This document shows, piece after piece, positions 50,109-57,634 of a DNA stretch of 64,000 nt; position 1 is the first letter of the stretch, and each line of letters opens with the position of its first letter. The notes below the pieces were generated by a model that saw nothing but the letters and a program-made list of their open reading frames with translations, had not been told where the DNA came from and ran no database searches. This DNA comes from a virus. Where the stretch lies: positions 1-64,000 of IMG/VR virus record IMGVR_UViG_3300046461_000342; one strand, 5' to 3'. The position numbers and the translations under genes were made by a program.

Positions 50109-52067
50109 ATGGGCGCTGACTACCCCGTTGAAGACGAACTGCGTTCCGAGCTCGTTGAATGCAAACGCGTAGGAGCGGCACTCAGCAAGAGTGAGGCGCG
50201 GCTTCAGAGATTTTTCGACTCTGGAGGTCTTGGCCTCGTTACGGTTGACGGCCGTGGGATCCTCCTGGACGCGAATGCGGCCTTCTTGGAGATGACTGGT
50301 TACTCGCAAGAAGAATTGTTGTCTGGACAAGTCCGCTGGGACCAACTCACCCCTTTGGGGTTGTTGTCGCAAGAGGCGGAGGGGGCGAAAGAGGGGCCTC
50401 CGTATGAGAGCGAACTCATCCATAAGGGCGGTCGCCGAATCCCCATCTTGCTTGGCGGTTCCGTGAGCGACGGAAGTGAGGGCATCTGCTTCGTACTCGA
50501 TCTGAGCGATCGCAAGCGTGCCGAGCAGCTCCGCGAGGCGCACATACGCATAGACGCTGCGCTCCGCAAGGGCGAATTGCTCCTCCAAGGCCTCGTCAGC
50601 TCCGGGATTATCGGCATTGTCACGACTGACTATGAGGGGTGGATACTGGACGCCAATACGGCGTTCTTGGATATGATCGGTTACTCCGCGGCCGAACTGG
50701 CCACCCAACAAGTGCGGTGGGATCAAGTCACGCCACCGGAGTGGTGGGAGCTAGACGCACGTGCGCTGGAGCAGAGTCGGGCTACGAAAGTGGTTCATCC
50801 CTACGAGAAAGAACTCCTAAACAAGGATGGCCGACGTATTCCGATTTTGGTCGGCGGAACCACTTTTGACAACAACCCGGATAAGGGGCTGCGCTTTGTT
50901 TTGAATCTGAGCGATCGCAAGCGTGCGGAGGAGCTGCGTGCTGACGCGGATAGCAGGGCAAGGAGCGAGTTTTTCTCGTTGATTAGCCACGAGCTACGCA
51001 CGCCGCTGAGTGTCATCCTGGGGTTCGCACAACTGATGCAGCTCGACCAGAAGCAGCCGCTGTCCGGCCTACAGCGGGAACGAGTCGCTCGGATCTTGAC
51101 CAGCGGCGAGCACTTGCGGTGCTTGATCGAGGACATCCTGAACTTGTCGCAGATCGATTCGGGCGGCGTGACCGTCTCCATCGAGCCGACGAATCCGTAT
51201 GAGGTCCTTGTGCAAGTGCTGCCCACCCTTGAGCCGCTCGCGGTGCGCTCAGAGGTTGAAATTACGTTGGAGCCGCCAGCCGCGGAGCTGCCGCTGATAG
51301 CCGCCGATCGTCTGCGGTTTACGCAGATCTTGATGAACTTCGCTACGAACGCGATCAAGTACAATCGGCCTGGGGGCAAAGTTGGGCTGCACCTCTCGGT
51401 TGTGGATGCGAACCACGTTCGGTTGACGGTGTCGGATACGGGCATCGGAATCCCGCTCGACAAGCAAGGCAAGCTCTTCCAGGCATTTCAACGCGCTGGA
51501 CAGGAGCTCGGGCCAATCGAAGGTACGGGCGTCGGTCTGTTCATCACGAAGCGCCTTGCTCAGCTTATGCACGGCGATGTGGGGTTCCGCAGTGTGCTCG
51601 GTGAGGGCTCGGAGTTCTGGGTGGACCTACCGGCTGTGCGCACCAAGCAGCAGCAAGTGCGTCGGACCGTTTTGTACGTAGAAGACAGTCCAGACAACCT
51701 CGCGTTCATGCAAGATATCGTCGCCAGTCTTCTCGAGGACGTCTCGTTGATGAGCGCGACCACCGGCGAGCTCGGTTTGCAGCTGGCACGGGCTCACAGG
51801 TTGGATGTGATCGTCATGGACATCAACCTGCCGGGAATGTCAGGGTTTGATGCGCTACGCGAACTTCGCAATGACCCGAAGACGCAACACGTGCCGGTGA
51901 TCGCGGTGTCGGCGGCAGCCTCGGAGCAGGACAAGCAGCGCGGTTTGCGTGCAGGATTCTTGGACTACCTGACGAAGCCCGTGAACTTGGAAGACTTCGT
52001 GAGGGTGATCAGGCGCCAATTCGCGTCCAGTGATCGTACGAGTGACGTAGGGTCCCCACCCGTCTGA
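50109..52067 (+). CDS. Hybrid histidine kinase with two PAS domains
   Basis: 652 residues: PAS 1 (about 30-140), PAS 2 (about 155-265), HisKA with SHELRTPLSV (His about 293), HATPase with NFATNAIKYN (about 411) and DTGIGIP, and a receiver with VIVMDINLPG (about 571). It is a paralogue of the upstream kinase; the HATPase and receiver parts are so close at the DNA level (for example at 51340-51420 against 49200-49280) that the duplication or a conversion is recent. It is soluble. A partner regulator is not seen nearby. Confidence 0.85.
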   Translation: MGADYPVEDELRSELVECKRVGAALSKSEARLQRFFDSGGLGLVTVDGRGILLDANAAFLEMTGYSQEELLSGQVRWDQLTPLGLLSQEAEGAKEGPPYESELIHKGGRRIPILLGGSVSDGSEGICFVLDLSDRKRAEQLREAHIRIDAALRKGELLLQGLVSSGIIGIVTTDYEGWILDANTAFLDMIGYSAAELATQQVRWDQVTPPEWWELDARALEQSRATKVVHPYEKELLNKDGRRIPILVGGTTFDNNPDKGLRFVLNLSDRKRAEELRADADSRARSEFFSLISHELRTPLSVILGFAQLMQLDQKQPLSGLQRERVARILTSGEHLRCLIEDILNLSQIDSGGVTVSIEPTNPYEVLVQVLPTLEPLAVRSEVEITLEPPAAELPLIAADRLRFTQILMNFATNAIKYNRPGGKVGLHLSVVDANHVRLTVSDTGIGIPLDKQGKLFQAFQRAGQELGPIEGTGVGLFITKRLAQLMHGDVGFRSVLGEGSEFWVDLPAVRTKQQQVRRTVLYVEDSPDNLAFMQDIVASLLEDVSLMSATTGELGLQLARAHRLDVIVMDINLPGMSGFDALRELRNDPKTQHVPVIAVSAAASEQDKQRGLRAGFLDYLTKPVNLEDFVRVIRRQFASSDRTSDVGSPPV

Positions 52068-52129
52068 TTCGATCGCGTCCCCTCGGTGTACGAAAGCGGT
52101 TGCCCCACCAGCTCGGTGTACTGGTTGGG

Positions 52130-52675
52130 GTGACCTGCATCGTAGCGCTCAAGGTCAAGAGAGACTCGCGCCACCAAGTGGTGATGGGCGGTGATTCAGC
52201 CGGTGTCTCCCACCTGGATGTCACGGTCCGGAAGGACCCTAAGGTATTTAGGAATGGGGAGTGCTTGATTGGCTACACGAGCAGCTTTCGGATGGGTCAG
52301 CTGCTGCGGTTCAAGTTTCAACCACCTCCGATGAAGCAAGGCACGGACCCGTTCCGATACATGTGTACGAGCTTCGTGGATGCGGTGCGGCGAACGCTCA
52401 AGAAGGGTGGTTTCTCCCAGGTTGACAGCAACGTCGAGCGTGGTGGGCACTTCTTGGTCGGCTTTCGGGGGCGCATCTTTGAGGTCGACTCGGATTTTCA
52501 GGTCGGCGAGGCTATCGCTGACTACGCCGCCATAGGGTGCGGTGACTGTTATGCCTTGGGAGCTCTTGAGGCATCTTCAGTCATCGATCCCGAGAAGCGC
52601 GTTAGGCAGGCATTGGCAGTAGCAGAGAAGTTCTCAGGGGGAGTCAGACAGCCATTTGTTGTGTTGCGCGCATGA
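52130..52675 (+). CDS. Ntn-hydrolase of proteasome beta / HslV type
   Basis: About 181 residues if GTG 52130 is the start, giving Met-Thr-Cys-Ile-Val-Ala; removal of Met would expose Thr as the N-terminal nucleophile, as in HslV and proteasome beta subunits. The pattern TCIVALKV...VVMGGDSAGVS...RKDPKVFRNGECLIGYTSSFRMGQLL matches the first strands of that fold (HslV: TTIVSVR, AGDGQ, KVRR, GFAG). ATG 52100 would add 10 residues and would need processing. It may degrade or process tagged proteins. No ATPase partner is seen in the window. Confidence 0.75.
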   Translation: MTCIVALKVKRDSRHQVVMGGDSAGVSHLDVTVRKDPKVFRNGECLIGYTSSFRMGQLLRFKFQPPPMKQGTDPFRYMCTSFVDAVRRTLKKGGFSQVDSNVERGGHFLVGFRGRIFEVDSDFQVGEAIADYAAIGCGDCYALGALEASSVIDPEKRVRQALAVAEKFSGGVRQPFVVLRA

Positions 52676-52830
52676 GTGACGGTTCTTAGGAATGGCCGAT
52701 TGGCAGGAGTCATGTGGCGTTAGGGGTAAGCTGGTACTTGGATCACCTTGTGTTACCAAGATCTTGAGACCACTTAAAAAGGGTTCTGCAGAAGGTTGCA
52801 TGGAGCGGTTGTACGGGTAGCATCTGCTCT

Positions 52831-53154
52831 ATGAATAGAGACACTCACGCGGCCCCCCAGCCACGCAGGATGCGGGAAGTTGCTCGGGGATGTCGTGAAA
52901 TATCCGTCAAGGTCGCCTATGTACACTTTAGAGCTCGTTGCCCTAAAGATTGTGGAGACTGCCGTCTCTGCAATCTATGGATCTGCGGGCGCTGCGGGGG
53001 TGTGGAGGGCACGTTGACCAAGGCCGGGTGCCCGGGTTTTGAGCTCACTCAAGAGGAGCGGGACCTGGTTTTCGAGGGCTGGCTTTCGGCGCGCGACGTC
53101 CAGGCGTTGCGAGTAGCTGCGGAGCAAAGGCAAGATTTCGGTACGCGGGGTTAA
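52831..53154 (+). CDS. Cys-rich conserved phage-type protein
   Basis: A 107-residue protein with a dense Cys block, CPKDCGDCRLCNLWICGRCGGVEGTLTKAGCPG, which could bind two zinc ions. The C-terminal part is acidic then basic. The gap before it (52676-52830) has a CTTGG/CCAAG hairpin and an A-rich stretch. The gene end overlaps the following tRNA by 10 bases. Confidence 0.55.
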   Translation: MNRDTHAAPQPRRMREVARGCREISVKVAYVHFRARCPKDCGDCRLCNLWICGRCGGVEGTLTKAGCPGFELTQEERDLVFEGWLSARDVQALRVAAEQRQDFGTRG

Positions 53155-53219
53155 CTCAGCGGTAGAGTGGTTGCCCTACAAGCAACTGGCCGGGGGTTCG
53201 AATCCCTCACCCCGTACCA
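53145..53219 (+). tRNA. tRNA-Val (TAC) with C33
   Basis: Acceptor GCGGGGT/ACCCCGT, anticodon arm GTTGC-CCTACAA-GCAAC, T-arm GGGGG-TTCGAAT-CCCTC, encoded CCA. Position 33 is C instead of the near-invariant U. Confidence 0.85.
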
Positions 53220-53221
53220 AT

Positions 53222-53305
53222 GCATGGGTGGCGTAATAGGCAAACGCGGTCGGCTCAGGTCCGACTGGTCGCAAGACCGTGGAGGTTCGAGTCCTCTCTC
53301 ATGCA
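53222..53305 (+). tRNA. tRNA-Leu (CAG), type II
   Basis: Acceptor GCATGGG/CTCATGC, anticodon arm GTCGG-CTCAGGT-CCGAC, long variable arm GGTC-GCAA-GACC, T-arm GGAGG-TTCGAGT-CCTCT. Confidence 0.9.
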
Positions 53306-53313
53306 CTGATGAT

Positions 53314-53386
53314 GCGGATGTAGCCCAACGGCAGAGGCAACGGTTCGAGAAGCCGTCCAGTGGAGGTTCGACTCCTCCTATCCGCA
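53314..53386 (+). tRNA. tRNA-Leu (GAG) with short variable loop and C33
   Basis: Acceptor GCGGATG/TATCCGC, anticodon arm ACGGT-TCGAGAA-GCCGT, variable CCAGT, T-arm GGAGG-TTCGACT-CCTCC. Its D-arm matches the other short-variable Leu genes. Confidence 0.78.
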
Positions 53387-53388
53387 CT

Positions 53389-53461
53389 GTGGCCGAACGC
53401 AACTAGGATCGCGGCGTGATTGTGGATCACGTGTTAGCGGGTTCGATTCCCGTCGGTCACC
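53389..53461 (+). tRNA. tRNA-His (GTG)
   Basis: Acceptor GTGGCCG/CGGTCAC with discriminator C73, as expected for His; anticodon arm CGTGA-TTGTGGA-TCACG; T-arm GCGGG-TTCGATT-CCCGT. Confidence 0.9.
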
Positions 53462-53478
53462 CTGGTGTAGGGATCGGG

Positions 53479-53661
53479 ATGCTATACGATGTTGAGGCCT
53501 TCGCTATGAGCGCATACAACGCCTATGGGGAGGTCACTGGTTTCAAAAACTATGCGGGGCTGCCCATGCCGAAGTGGGAGGAGCTCACGCCTAGGATTCA
53601 GGAAGCATGGCGGGCCGCGGTTAGTAATGTCGCGACCAACCTGCTCAAAATGCGGACGTAG
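53479..53661 (+). CDS. Small conserved phage-type protein
   Basis: 60 residues from ATG 53479, after GGGATCGGG. It reads FAMSAYNAYGEVTGFKNYAGLPMPKWEELTPRIQEAWRAAV, a pattern seen in small phage proteins of unknown role. A GGTGTAG motif lies just upstream, and its end overlaps a broken tRNA gene. Confidence 0.6.
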   Translation: MLYDVEAFAMSAYNAYGEVTGFKNYAGLPMPKWEELTPRIQEAWRAAVSNVATNLLKMRT

Positions 53662-53698
53662 CCCAATTGGCAGGAGGCGGCTCCCTCAAGATAGCACG
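53657..53698 (+). pseudogene. 5' part of a tRNA-Leu-like gene
   Basis: GCGGACG-TA-GCCCAATTGGCAGGAGGC matches the start and D-arm of the short-variable Leu tRNAs here, but no paired anticodon arm or T-arm follows. The next 60 bases instead form hairpins (AGCAC/GTGCT and GCCTCG/CGAGGC). It looks like a truncated gene. Confidence 0.5.
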
Positions 53699-53865
53699 CA
53701 GCTTTCAACTCGGTGCTGTGGTCCTGCCTCGCCTTCCAGAACGAGGCGCCGACCTGTGCTGAGCTGTGCGGCGGGAGGGGTGCGCGGCATTGACACTCGG
53801 CTTGTGGTTTGAATTTTGGAGGGTGCCTAAGCGTACTAGCGATGGGGCATCTTCAAGTATGTGTT

Positions 53866-53949
53866 GCGAGCGTGGCGTAACGGCAAACGCGGTCGGCTCA
53901 AACCCGACTACCCTAGTGGCACCTGCAGGTTCGACTCCTGTCGCTCGCA
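53866..53949 (+). tRNA. tRNA-Leu (CAA), type II
   Basis: Acceptor GCGAGCG/CGCTCGC, anticodon arm GTCGG-CTCAAAC-CCGAC, 16-base variable region, T-arm GCAGG-TTCGACT-CCTGT. Confidence 0.9.
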
Positions 53950-54001
53950 CTGAAGGGCAGACTAGGCGCAAAGGCACTTATGCGCCATCTGGGTCGTGGT
54001 C

Positions 54002-54769
54002 ATGACGGATCACCACTCAAGACAGTCCCTTGAAAGAGCGGTCTCCGGCAACGTTTCAATGGCGGGAGTGCTTCGCGCGTTGGGGCTAAAGCAAGGAGGT
54101 GGCACCCAAAGGCACCTGAAGCAGAAGATCCAATCTTTGGGGATCAGCACTGCTCACTTCAGAAGGCTGGCCACTAATTACGGGGCGGCGCACAAAGGAG
54201 GCGTGCCTCGGAAACGGACGTATGATTCCTCTGGGCAGGCCCTGCTCTATTGCGCGAAGTGTGACGCTTACAAGCACCAAGATCAGTTCGGGTTCAAGCG
54301 AAAGGCGTCAGGGGTACGGCAGTCGCAATGCAAGCAGTGTCATAAAACCTACGCAGCCGGGCATTATAAGTCCAACAAGGCAGCGTACGCTCAGCGGGCG
54401 CGGTGTAGCGCCCCTAGGGTCGCGGCTCGTAATAGGGAGTGGCTGCAGGAGCACAAAGCCACGAAACCCTGCATGGATTGTGGGGGAAAATTTCATCCGT
54501 GTGCCATGGACTTCGATCATCGAGAGGGCGAGGCGAAGAGGTTTAACGTCTCTAGGATGGCGAGTCGCTTGTCCCTTGAGGCCATCCAGACTGAGATTGC
54601 GAAGTGCGATCTGGTCTGTTCCAACTGTCACAGAGTGCGCACATTTGTTCGTTATCATGCCCGCGTAGCCCAAAGCAGAGGCAACCGGCTTAAGCCCGGT
54701 GTAGTGTCGGTGCGAGACCGTCCGCGGGTACCAGAATTTGCCTACGTTGCTCCGGAGGCGGAGCGCTAA
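54002..54769 (+). CDS. HNH endonuclease
   Basis: Up to 255 residues from ATG 54002. The N-terminal part (SLERAVSGNVSMAGVLRALGLKQGGGTQRHLKQKI) is a DNA-binding HTH-like region typical of this family. CAKC...CKQC is a zinc pair, and CMDCGGKFHPCAMDFDHREGEAKRFNV...CDLVCSNCHRVRT holds the HNH core with FDH. The natural end is probably near RVRTFVRYHAR; the frame continues through tRNA-Leu (54659-54733), so the last 35 residues may be read from tRNA sequence. It is a probable homing gene within the tRNA array. Confidence 0.75.
   Translation: MTDHHSRQSLERAVSGNVSMAGVLRALGLKQGGGTQRHLKQKIQSLGISTAHFRRLATNYGAAHKGGVPRKRTYDSSGQALLYCAKCDAYKHQDQFGFKRKASGVRQSQCKQCHKTYAAGHYKSNKAAYAQRARCSAPRVAARNREWLQEHKATKPCMDCGGKFHPCAMDFDHREGEAKRFNVSRMASRLSLEAIQTEIAKCDLVCSNCHRVRTFVRYHARVAQSRGNRLKPGVVSVRDRPRVPEFAYVAPEAER
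54659..54733 (+). tRNA. tRNA-Leu (TAA) with short variable loop
   Basis: Acceptor GCCCGCG/CGCGGGT, anticodon arm ACCGG-CTTAAGC-CCGGT, variable GTAGT (5 bases), T-loop TGCGAGA, encoded CCA. It overlaps the 3' end of the HNH frame. Confidence 0.82.
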
Positions 54770-54812
54770 CTTGGTATGTTAGAGTTTGCTGGTTCGACTC
54801 CAGTCGTAGGCT
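54740..54812 (+). tRNA. tRNA-Thr (GGT)
   Basis: Acceptor GCCTACG/CGTAGGC, D-arm GCTCC/GGAGC, anticodon arm CTAAC-TTGGTAT-GTTAG, T-arm GCTGG-TTCGACT-CCAGT. Confidence 0.9.
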
Positions 54813-54822
54813 CTAGGCTTGT

Positions 54823-54897
54823 GGGCCGTTAGAAATCTGGTCGAATTCACCCGCCTTATATGCGGGCATCAGGCTGGTTCAATTCCAGCACGGCCTA
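54823..54897 (+). tRNA. tRNA-Ile (TAT)
   Basis: Acceptor GGGCCGT/ACGGCCT, anticodon arm CCCGC-CTTATAT-GCGGG, T-arm GCTGG-TTCAATT-CCAGC. Confidence 0.9.
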
Positions 54898-54901
54898 CCG
54901 A

Positions 54902-54988
54902 GGAGAGTGAAGCAGGCAGGGCCTGTCACCGCCTGGAAAGCGGAGGGCACCCCGCAAGGGGGGCGCGTTTCGAGTACGTCTCTCTCCG
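54902..54988 (+). tRNA. tRNA-Ser (GGA)
   Basis: Acceptor GGAGAGT/TCTCTCC (last pair T-T), anticodon loop CTGGAAA between CCGC and GCGG, long variable arm with ACCCC-GCAA-GGGG, T-loop TTCGAGT. Confidence 0.85.
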
Positions 54989-55072
54989 CTGCGGTAAAGC
55001 TCTTATCTTTCGCCATTTTCTGCGAGGCAAGGCACGGCGTGACGTGCGGTCCGAGCCCAAAGGATTTGACCG

Positions 55073-55807
55073 ATGCAGAAGATCGCCAACACCAGTGAGT
55101 TGCAACGCGAGCTCCGCCGCCTGCTGAGTTATGCGCAGAGCCAGCGCCCCTCACGTCTACAGCTGGCCAGTGCTTGTCAGGAGCTCGGAGAACGGGTCGC
55201 GGGGCAACATGAGGCTCGGATCGCTCCCACACGGTACTTGCCGCCTCAAGCCCGCGACACGGAACCAGTTGATCCGCAAGGCACCGATGTCTCGGCCTGG
55301 ACGTACGATGGGACCGATAAGACTGGCAGGGTCATCTATTATGCAATCGCCTTCGTGGGTAAGCAGAGCAAGCCCATCTGGCACCATTCGTTCGGGACTC
55401 GTGCGCATGAGCGCGATGAAGCCATCCAGAAGCTTATAGACAGCCGCAAGGCTCGGATGAAGGTCAAGGAGGAGGAGCAAGCAGAGAAGCGGAAGTTCTC
55501 GACCGACCTTTTCATGGGTGACATCCTGTATACGAGTTGGGGCTACGACCAGACGAACGTCGATTGGTACGAGGTCGTCGAGGTCACAGGGCCGCAGTCA
55601 GTTATTATCCGCGAGATCGGCGCAACAACTAGGCGGACTGATAGCGCCGGCAACGACTACATGATGCCGACCCCGGGAGACTATATTGGCCCCGAGATGA
55701 AGAAGCGTGTGTCGCCTGGGAACTCGATCAAGATCACGAGTTTCGCGTATGCTCATAAATGGGACGGCAAGCCCAAGTACGAGACCGGCGCGCACGGCGG
55801 GCACTAA
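55073..55807 (+). CDS. Conserved phage protein of unknown function
   Basis: 244 residues from ATG 55073. The most conserved-looking part is STDLFMGDILYTSWGYDQTNVDWYEVVEVTG followed by SVIIREIGA, a block seen in many phage proteins. The C-terminus has SPGNSIKITSFAYAHKWDGKP. The N-terminal 90 residues vary and are helical. No catalytic motif can be named. It lies between two tRNA groups. Confidence 0.65.
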   Translation: MQKIANTSELQRELRRLLSYAQSQRPSRLQLASACQELGERVAGQHEARIAPTRYLPPQARDTEPVDPQGTDVSAWTYDGTDKTGRVIYYAIAFVGKQSKPIWHHSFGTRAHERDEAIQKLIDSRKARMKVKEEEQAEKRKFSTDLFMGDILYTSWGYDQTNVDWYEVVEVTGPQSVIIREIGATTRRTDSAGNDYMMPTPGDYIGPEMKKRVSPGNSIKITSFAYAHKWDGKPKYETGAHGGH

Positions 55808-55813
55808 GATTCT

Positions 55814-55884
55814 GCGGGTAAGATGTAACGGCTGCATGGCTGGCTTCCAACCAGTTCGAGTGGGTTCGACCCCCTCTACCCGCA
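55814..55884 (+). tRNA. tRNA-Gly (TCC)
   Basis: Acceptor GCGGGTA/TACCCGC, anticodon arm GCTGG-CTTCCAA-CCAGT, T-arm GTGGG-TTCGACC-CCCTC. Confidence 0.9.
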
Positions 55885-55888
55885 CCGC

Positions 55889-55959
55889 GCGAGCATCGTT
55901 CAGTGGTAGGATGGCTGGTTCCCAACCAGTAGACGGGATTTCGATTATCCCTGCTCGCA
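55889..55959 (+). tRNA. tRNA-Gly (CCC)
   Basis: Acceptor GCGAGCA/TGCTCGC, anticodon arm GCTGG-TTCCCAA-CCAGT, T-arm GGGAT-TTCGATT-ATCCC. Confidence 0.92.
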
Positions 55960-55968
55960 CTAGATAAC

Positions 55969-56039
55969 GGCGCGGTGGTCGAATGGTTAGGCAGCTGGTT
56001 GCAACCCAGCCTACGTCGGTTCGATTCCGGCCCGCGCCT
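55969..56039 (+). tRNA. tRNA-Cys (GCA)
   Basis: Acceptor GGCGCGG/CCGCGCC, anticodon arm GCTGG-TTGCAAC-CCAGC, T-arm GTCGG-TTCGATT-CCGGC. Confidence 0.92.
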
Positions 56040-56057
56040 CCGGTGTACTGACACCAT

Positions 56058-56133
56058 GCTCCCGTAGCTCAGAGGAAGAGCGCCGAGTTTCTACCTCGGG
56101 ACCGCGAGGGTTCGATTCCTTCCGGGAGCGCCA
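56058..56133 (+). tRNA. tRNA-Arg (TCT)
   Basis: Acceptor GCTCCCG/CGGGAGC, anticodon arm CCGAG-TTTCTAC-CTCGG, T-arm GAGGG-TTCGATT-CCTTC, encoded CCA. Confidence 0.92.
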
Positions 56134-56138
56134 CGAAT

Positions 56139-56212
56139 GCCCTCGCAGCTCGATGGACGAGCGGCGGTTTCCTAAGCCGATGGTGAAGGTTCAATTCCTT
56201 CCGGGGGCGCCA
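56139..56212 (+). tRNA. tRNA-Arg (CCT)
   Basis: Acceptor GCCCTCG/CGGGGGC, D-arm GCTC/GAGC, anticodon loop TTCCTAA with one mismatch in the stem, T-arm GAAGG-TTCAATT-CCTTC, encoded CCA. Confidence 0.88.
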
Positions 56213-56225
56213 AAGGAGTCTGGCC

Positions 56226-56414
56226 ATGTTGAGTGTGTTCAAGCCGAATGAGAAAGAGCACAAGGCGCTCATTGGGTTCGAGAAGCGCCACTCAAAAAAA
56301 TGTCAGGGGACGATGGAGGTGACATTCACCATCACCGGCATTGGGCTCGGGGTCCACGTGCGATGCTGTTACTGCCACAAGGAGAAGAACGTCACAGACT
56401 ACGATTCTTGGTGA
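56226..56414 (+). CDS. Small Cys-containing conserved protein
   Basis: 62 residues from ATG 56226, with a strong AAAGGAG site. HSKKCQGTMEVTFTITGIGLGVHVRCCYCHKEKNVTDYDSW shows one Cys and then a CCYCH cluster, a zinc-ribbon-like pattern ending in the conserved-looking DYDSW. The role is unknown. Confidence 0.65.
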   Translation: MLSVFKPNEKEHKALIGFEKRHSKKCQGTMEVTFTITGIGLGVHVRCCYCHKEKNVTDYDSW

Positions 56415-56417
56415 TAT

Positions 56418-56492
56418 GTCCTCGTAGCCTAGTGGATCAGGCACGACTCTCCGAAGGTCGCTACACAGGTTCGAGTCCTGTCGAGGACGCCA
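56418..56492 (+). tRNA. tRNA-Arg (CCG)
   Basis: Acceptor GTCCTCG/CGAGGAC, anticodon arm CGACT-CTCCGAA-GGTCG, T-arm CAGG-TTCGAGT-CCTG, encoded CCA. Confidence 0.9.
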
Positions 56493-56493
56493 C

Positions 56494-56568
56494 GCCCGCG
56501 AAGCTCAATGGACGAGCGCTGCGCTTCGAACGCAGATGCTGAGAGTTCGAGTCTCTCCGTGGGCGCCA
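56494..56568 (+). tRNA. tRNA-Arg (TCG)
   Basis: Acceptor GCCCGCG/CGTGGGC, anticodon arm CTGCG-CTTCGAA-CGCAG, T-arm GAGAG-TTCGAGT-CTCTC, encoded CCA. Confidence 0.92.
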
Positions 56569-56584
56569 TGGTGTAGCGACTCTT

Positions 56585-56872
56585 GTGAACCAAGCAGTCG
56601 CAGACAAGATTAGAGAGCTCGGGCACCTCATGGCGCACGCCACTGAAGCGGACCGCCATAAGCTCCCCGAGATGAGCCACTGGTTTGAGCAGTACATGGC
56701 GAGCGCTTCGCCGGCAGAGGTCCGAGCTGTACGGGCGGAGGTCCGCAAGCTGTGGCCGCTGTGTGCCGTGCTGCTGATGCTGCAGGCTGAGTCTTCGAAT
56801 CCGGAGGTCTCTGCGGCGGCGCTGCTCGAGCTCGAGAAGATGAAGTCGCTCCGAGAGGGCGGCAAGAATTAG
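56585..56872 (+). CDS. Small helical protein (GTG start)
   Basis: 95 residues from GTG 56585, 13 bases after a GGTGTA motif. It is almost fully helical (IRELGHLMAHATEADRHKL, LWPLCAVLLMLQAESS, AAALLELEKMKSL). There is no known motif. The ribosome site is weak, so the start is uncertain. Confidence 0.5.
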   Translation: MNQAVADKIRELGHLMAHATEADRHKLPEMSHWFEQYMASASPAEVRAVRAEVRKLWPLCAVLLMLQAESSNPEVSAAALLELEKMKSLREGGKN

Positions 56873-56876
56873 ACAT

Positions 56877-56966
56877 GGAAGCTGAATCGGCCAAGGGCCG
56901 AGCCCGTTTCGAAAACGGTGCGGACCCCGAAAGGGGTCTGGGGATCGAGACCTCCGGCTTCCGCCA
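56877..56966 (+). tRNA. tRNA-Ser (CGA)
   Basis: Acceptor GGAAGCT/GGCTTCC, anticodon arm CCGT-TTCGAAA-ACGG, long variable arm GACCCC-GAAA-GGGGTC, T-loop ATCGAGA, encoded CCA. Confidence 0.88.
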
Positions 56967-56967
56967 C

Positions 56968-57052
56968 GGAAGATCAACTCGCAAGGTGCGGGACCCGCCT
57001 TGAAAGCGGTGGGCAGGCGAAAGTCTGTGGGGGTCGGGACCTCGATTTTCCG
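56968..57052 (+). tRNA. tRNA-Ser (TGA)
   Basis: Acceptor GGAAGAT/ATTTTCC, anticodon arm CCGC-CTTGAAA-GCGG, long variable arm, unusual T-loop region GGGGTCGGGACCTC. Confidence 0.82.
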
Positions 57053-57061
57053 CTAGTAACT

Positions 57062-57147
57062 GGAGAGTGAATTCGCCGTGGGGCGAAGCCTGTTTGCTAA
57101 ACAGTGCGGACCTGCAAGGGTCTGGAGTTCGAGCCTTCCTCTCTCCG
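57062..57147 (+). tRNA. tRNA-Ser (GCT)
   Basis: Acceptor GGAGAGT/TCTCTCC (last pair T-T), anticodon arm CTGT-TTGCTAA-ACAG, long variable arm GGACC-TGCAA-GGGTC, T-loop TTCGAGC. Confidence 0.87.
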
Positions 57148-57184
57148 CCGAATGTCGCGAATGGTTTTGTGCGCCTGCAAGGGC

Positions 57185-57553
57185 ATGGATGCCAGACAAG
57201 CCTTTGAGAGCGCACTAGTGGTGGATCGGGTAGCTCAACGCTTCGCGAAGGAGGACGATGCGCCAGCCGATGACAAAAAGAGCGGCAAGCCGAAGACCTT
57301 CATGGAAGCTCGGAACCGTCTGCTCGATTACCTTGAATCCAAGCACTGGAAGCTTTCGAGCCGAACGCTGAAGATCCCGTACGCGACATCGCCGGACGGC
57401 AAGCATCGTCTATGGTTCAAGACGCAGGCCGTGTATCTGTCGAGCGGCGGGGGGCGTCACGACTTCGGAGACGCACGAACTGTTTCGTATGACACGAATG
57501 ATCTGAAGAACATGTCGCCAGAGCAGTATGTGCGGCACGCGATTCGGGAGTGA
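57185..57553 (+). CDS. Conserved phage-type protein
   Basis: 122 residues from ATG 57185, with AAGG just upstream. TFMEARNRLLDYLESKHWKLSSRTLKIPYATSPDGKHRLWFKTQAVYLSSG is a pattern I recognise from phage hypothetical proteins; an alpha/beta fold is likely. The end (DLKNMSPEQYVRHAIRE) is helical. The function is unknown. Confidence 0.6.
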   Translation: MDARQAFESALVVDRVAQRFAKEDDAPADDKKSGKPKTFMEARNRLLDYLESKHWKLSSRTLKIPYATSPDGKHRLWFKTQAVYLSSGGGRHDFGDARTVSYDTNDLKNMSPEQYVRHAIRE

Positions 57554-57557
57554 TTAT

Positions 57558-57628
57558 TGGGGCGCGCCACGGGTTGGTAGCCGGGTCTCTGACACCTGTG
57601 CTCGAAAGTTCGAGTCTTTCCGCCCCAA
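57558..57628 (+). tRNA. tRNA-Gln (CTG)
   Basis: Acceptor TGGGGCG/CGCCCCA, anticodon arm CGGGT-CTCTGAC-ACCTG, T-arm GAAAG-TTCGAGT-CTTTC. Confidence 0.85.
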
Positions 57629-57634
57629 CAAAAT

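Noticed and set aside
52740-52800. A TTGAGA / TGCAGA pair as a sigma-70 promoter before the Cys-rich gene
   Set aside because: The spacing is right but the -10 match is poor; not enough to annotate.
54734-54769. The last 12 residues of the HNH frame as part of the protein
   Set aside because: This part is read from sequence after tRNA-Leu and into tRNA-Thr; the enzyme core ends earlier.
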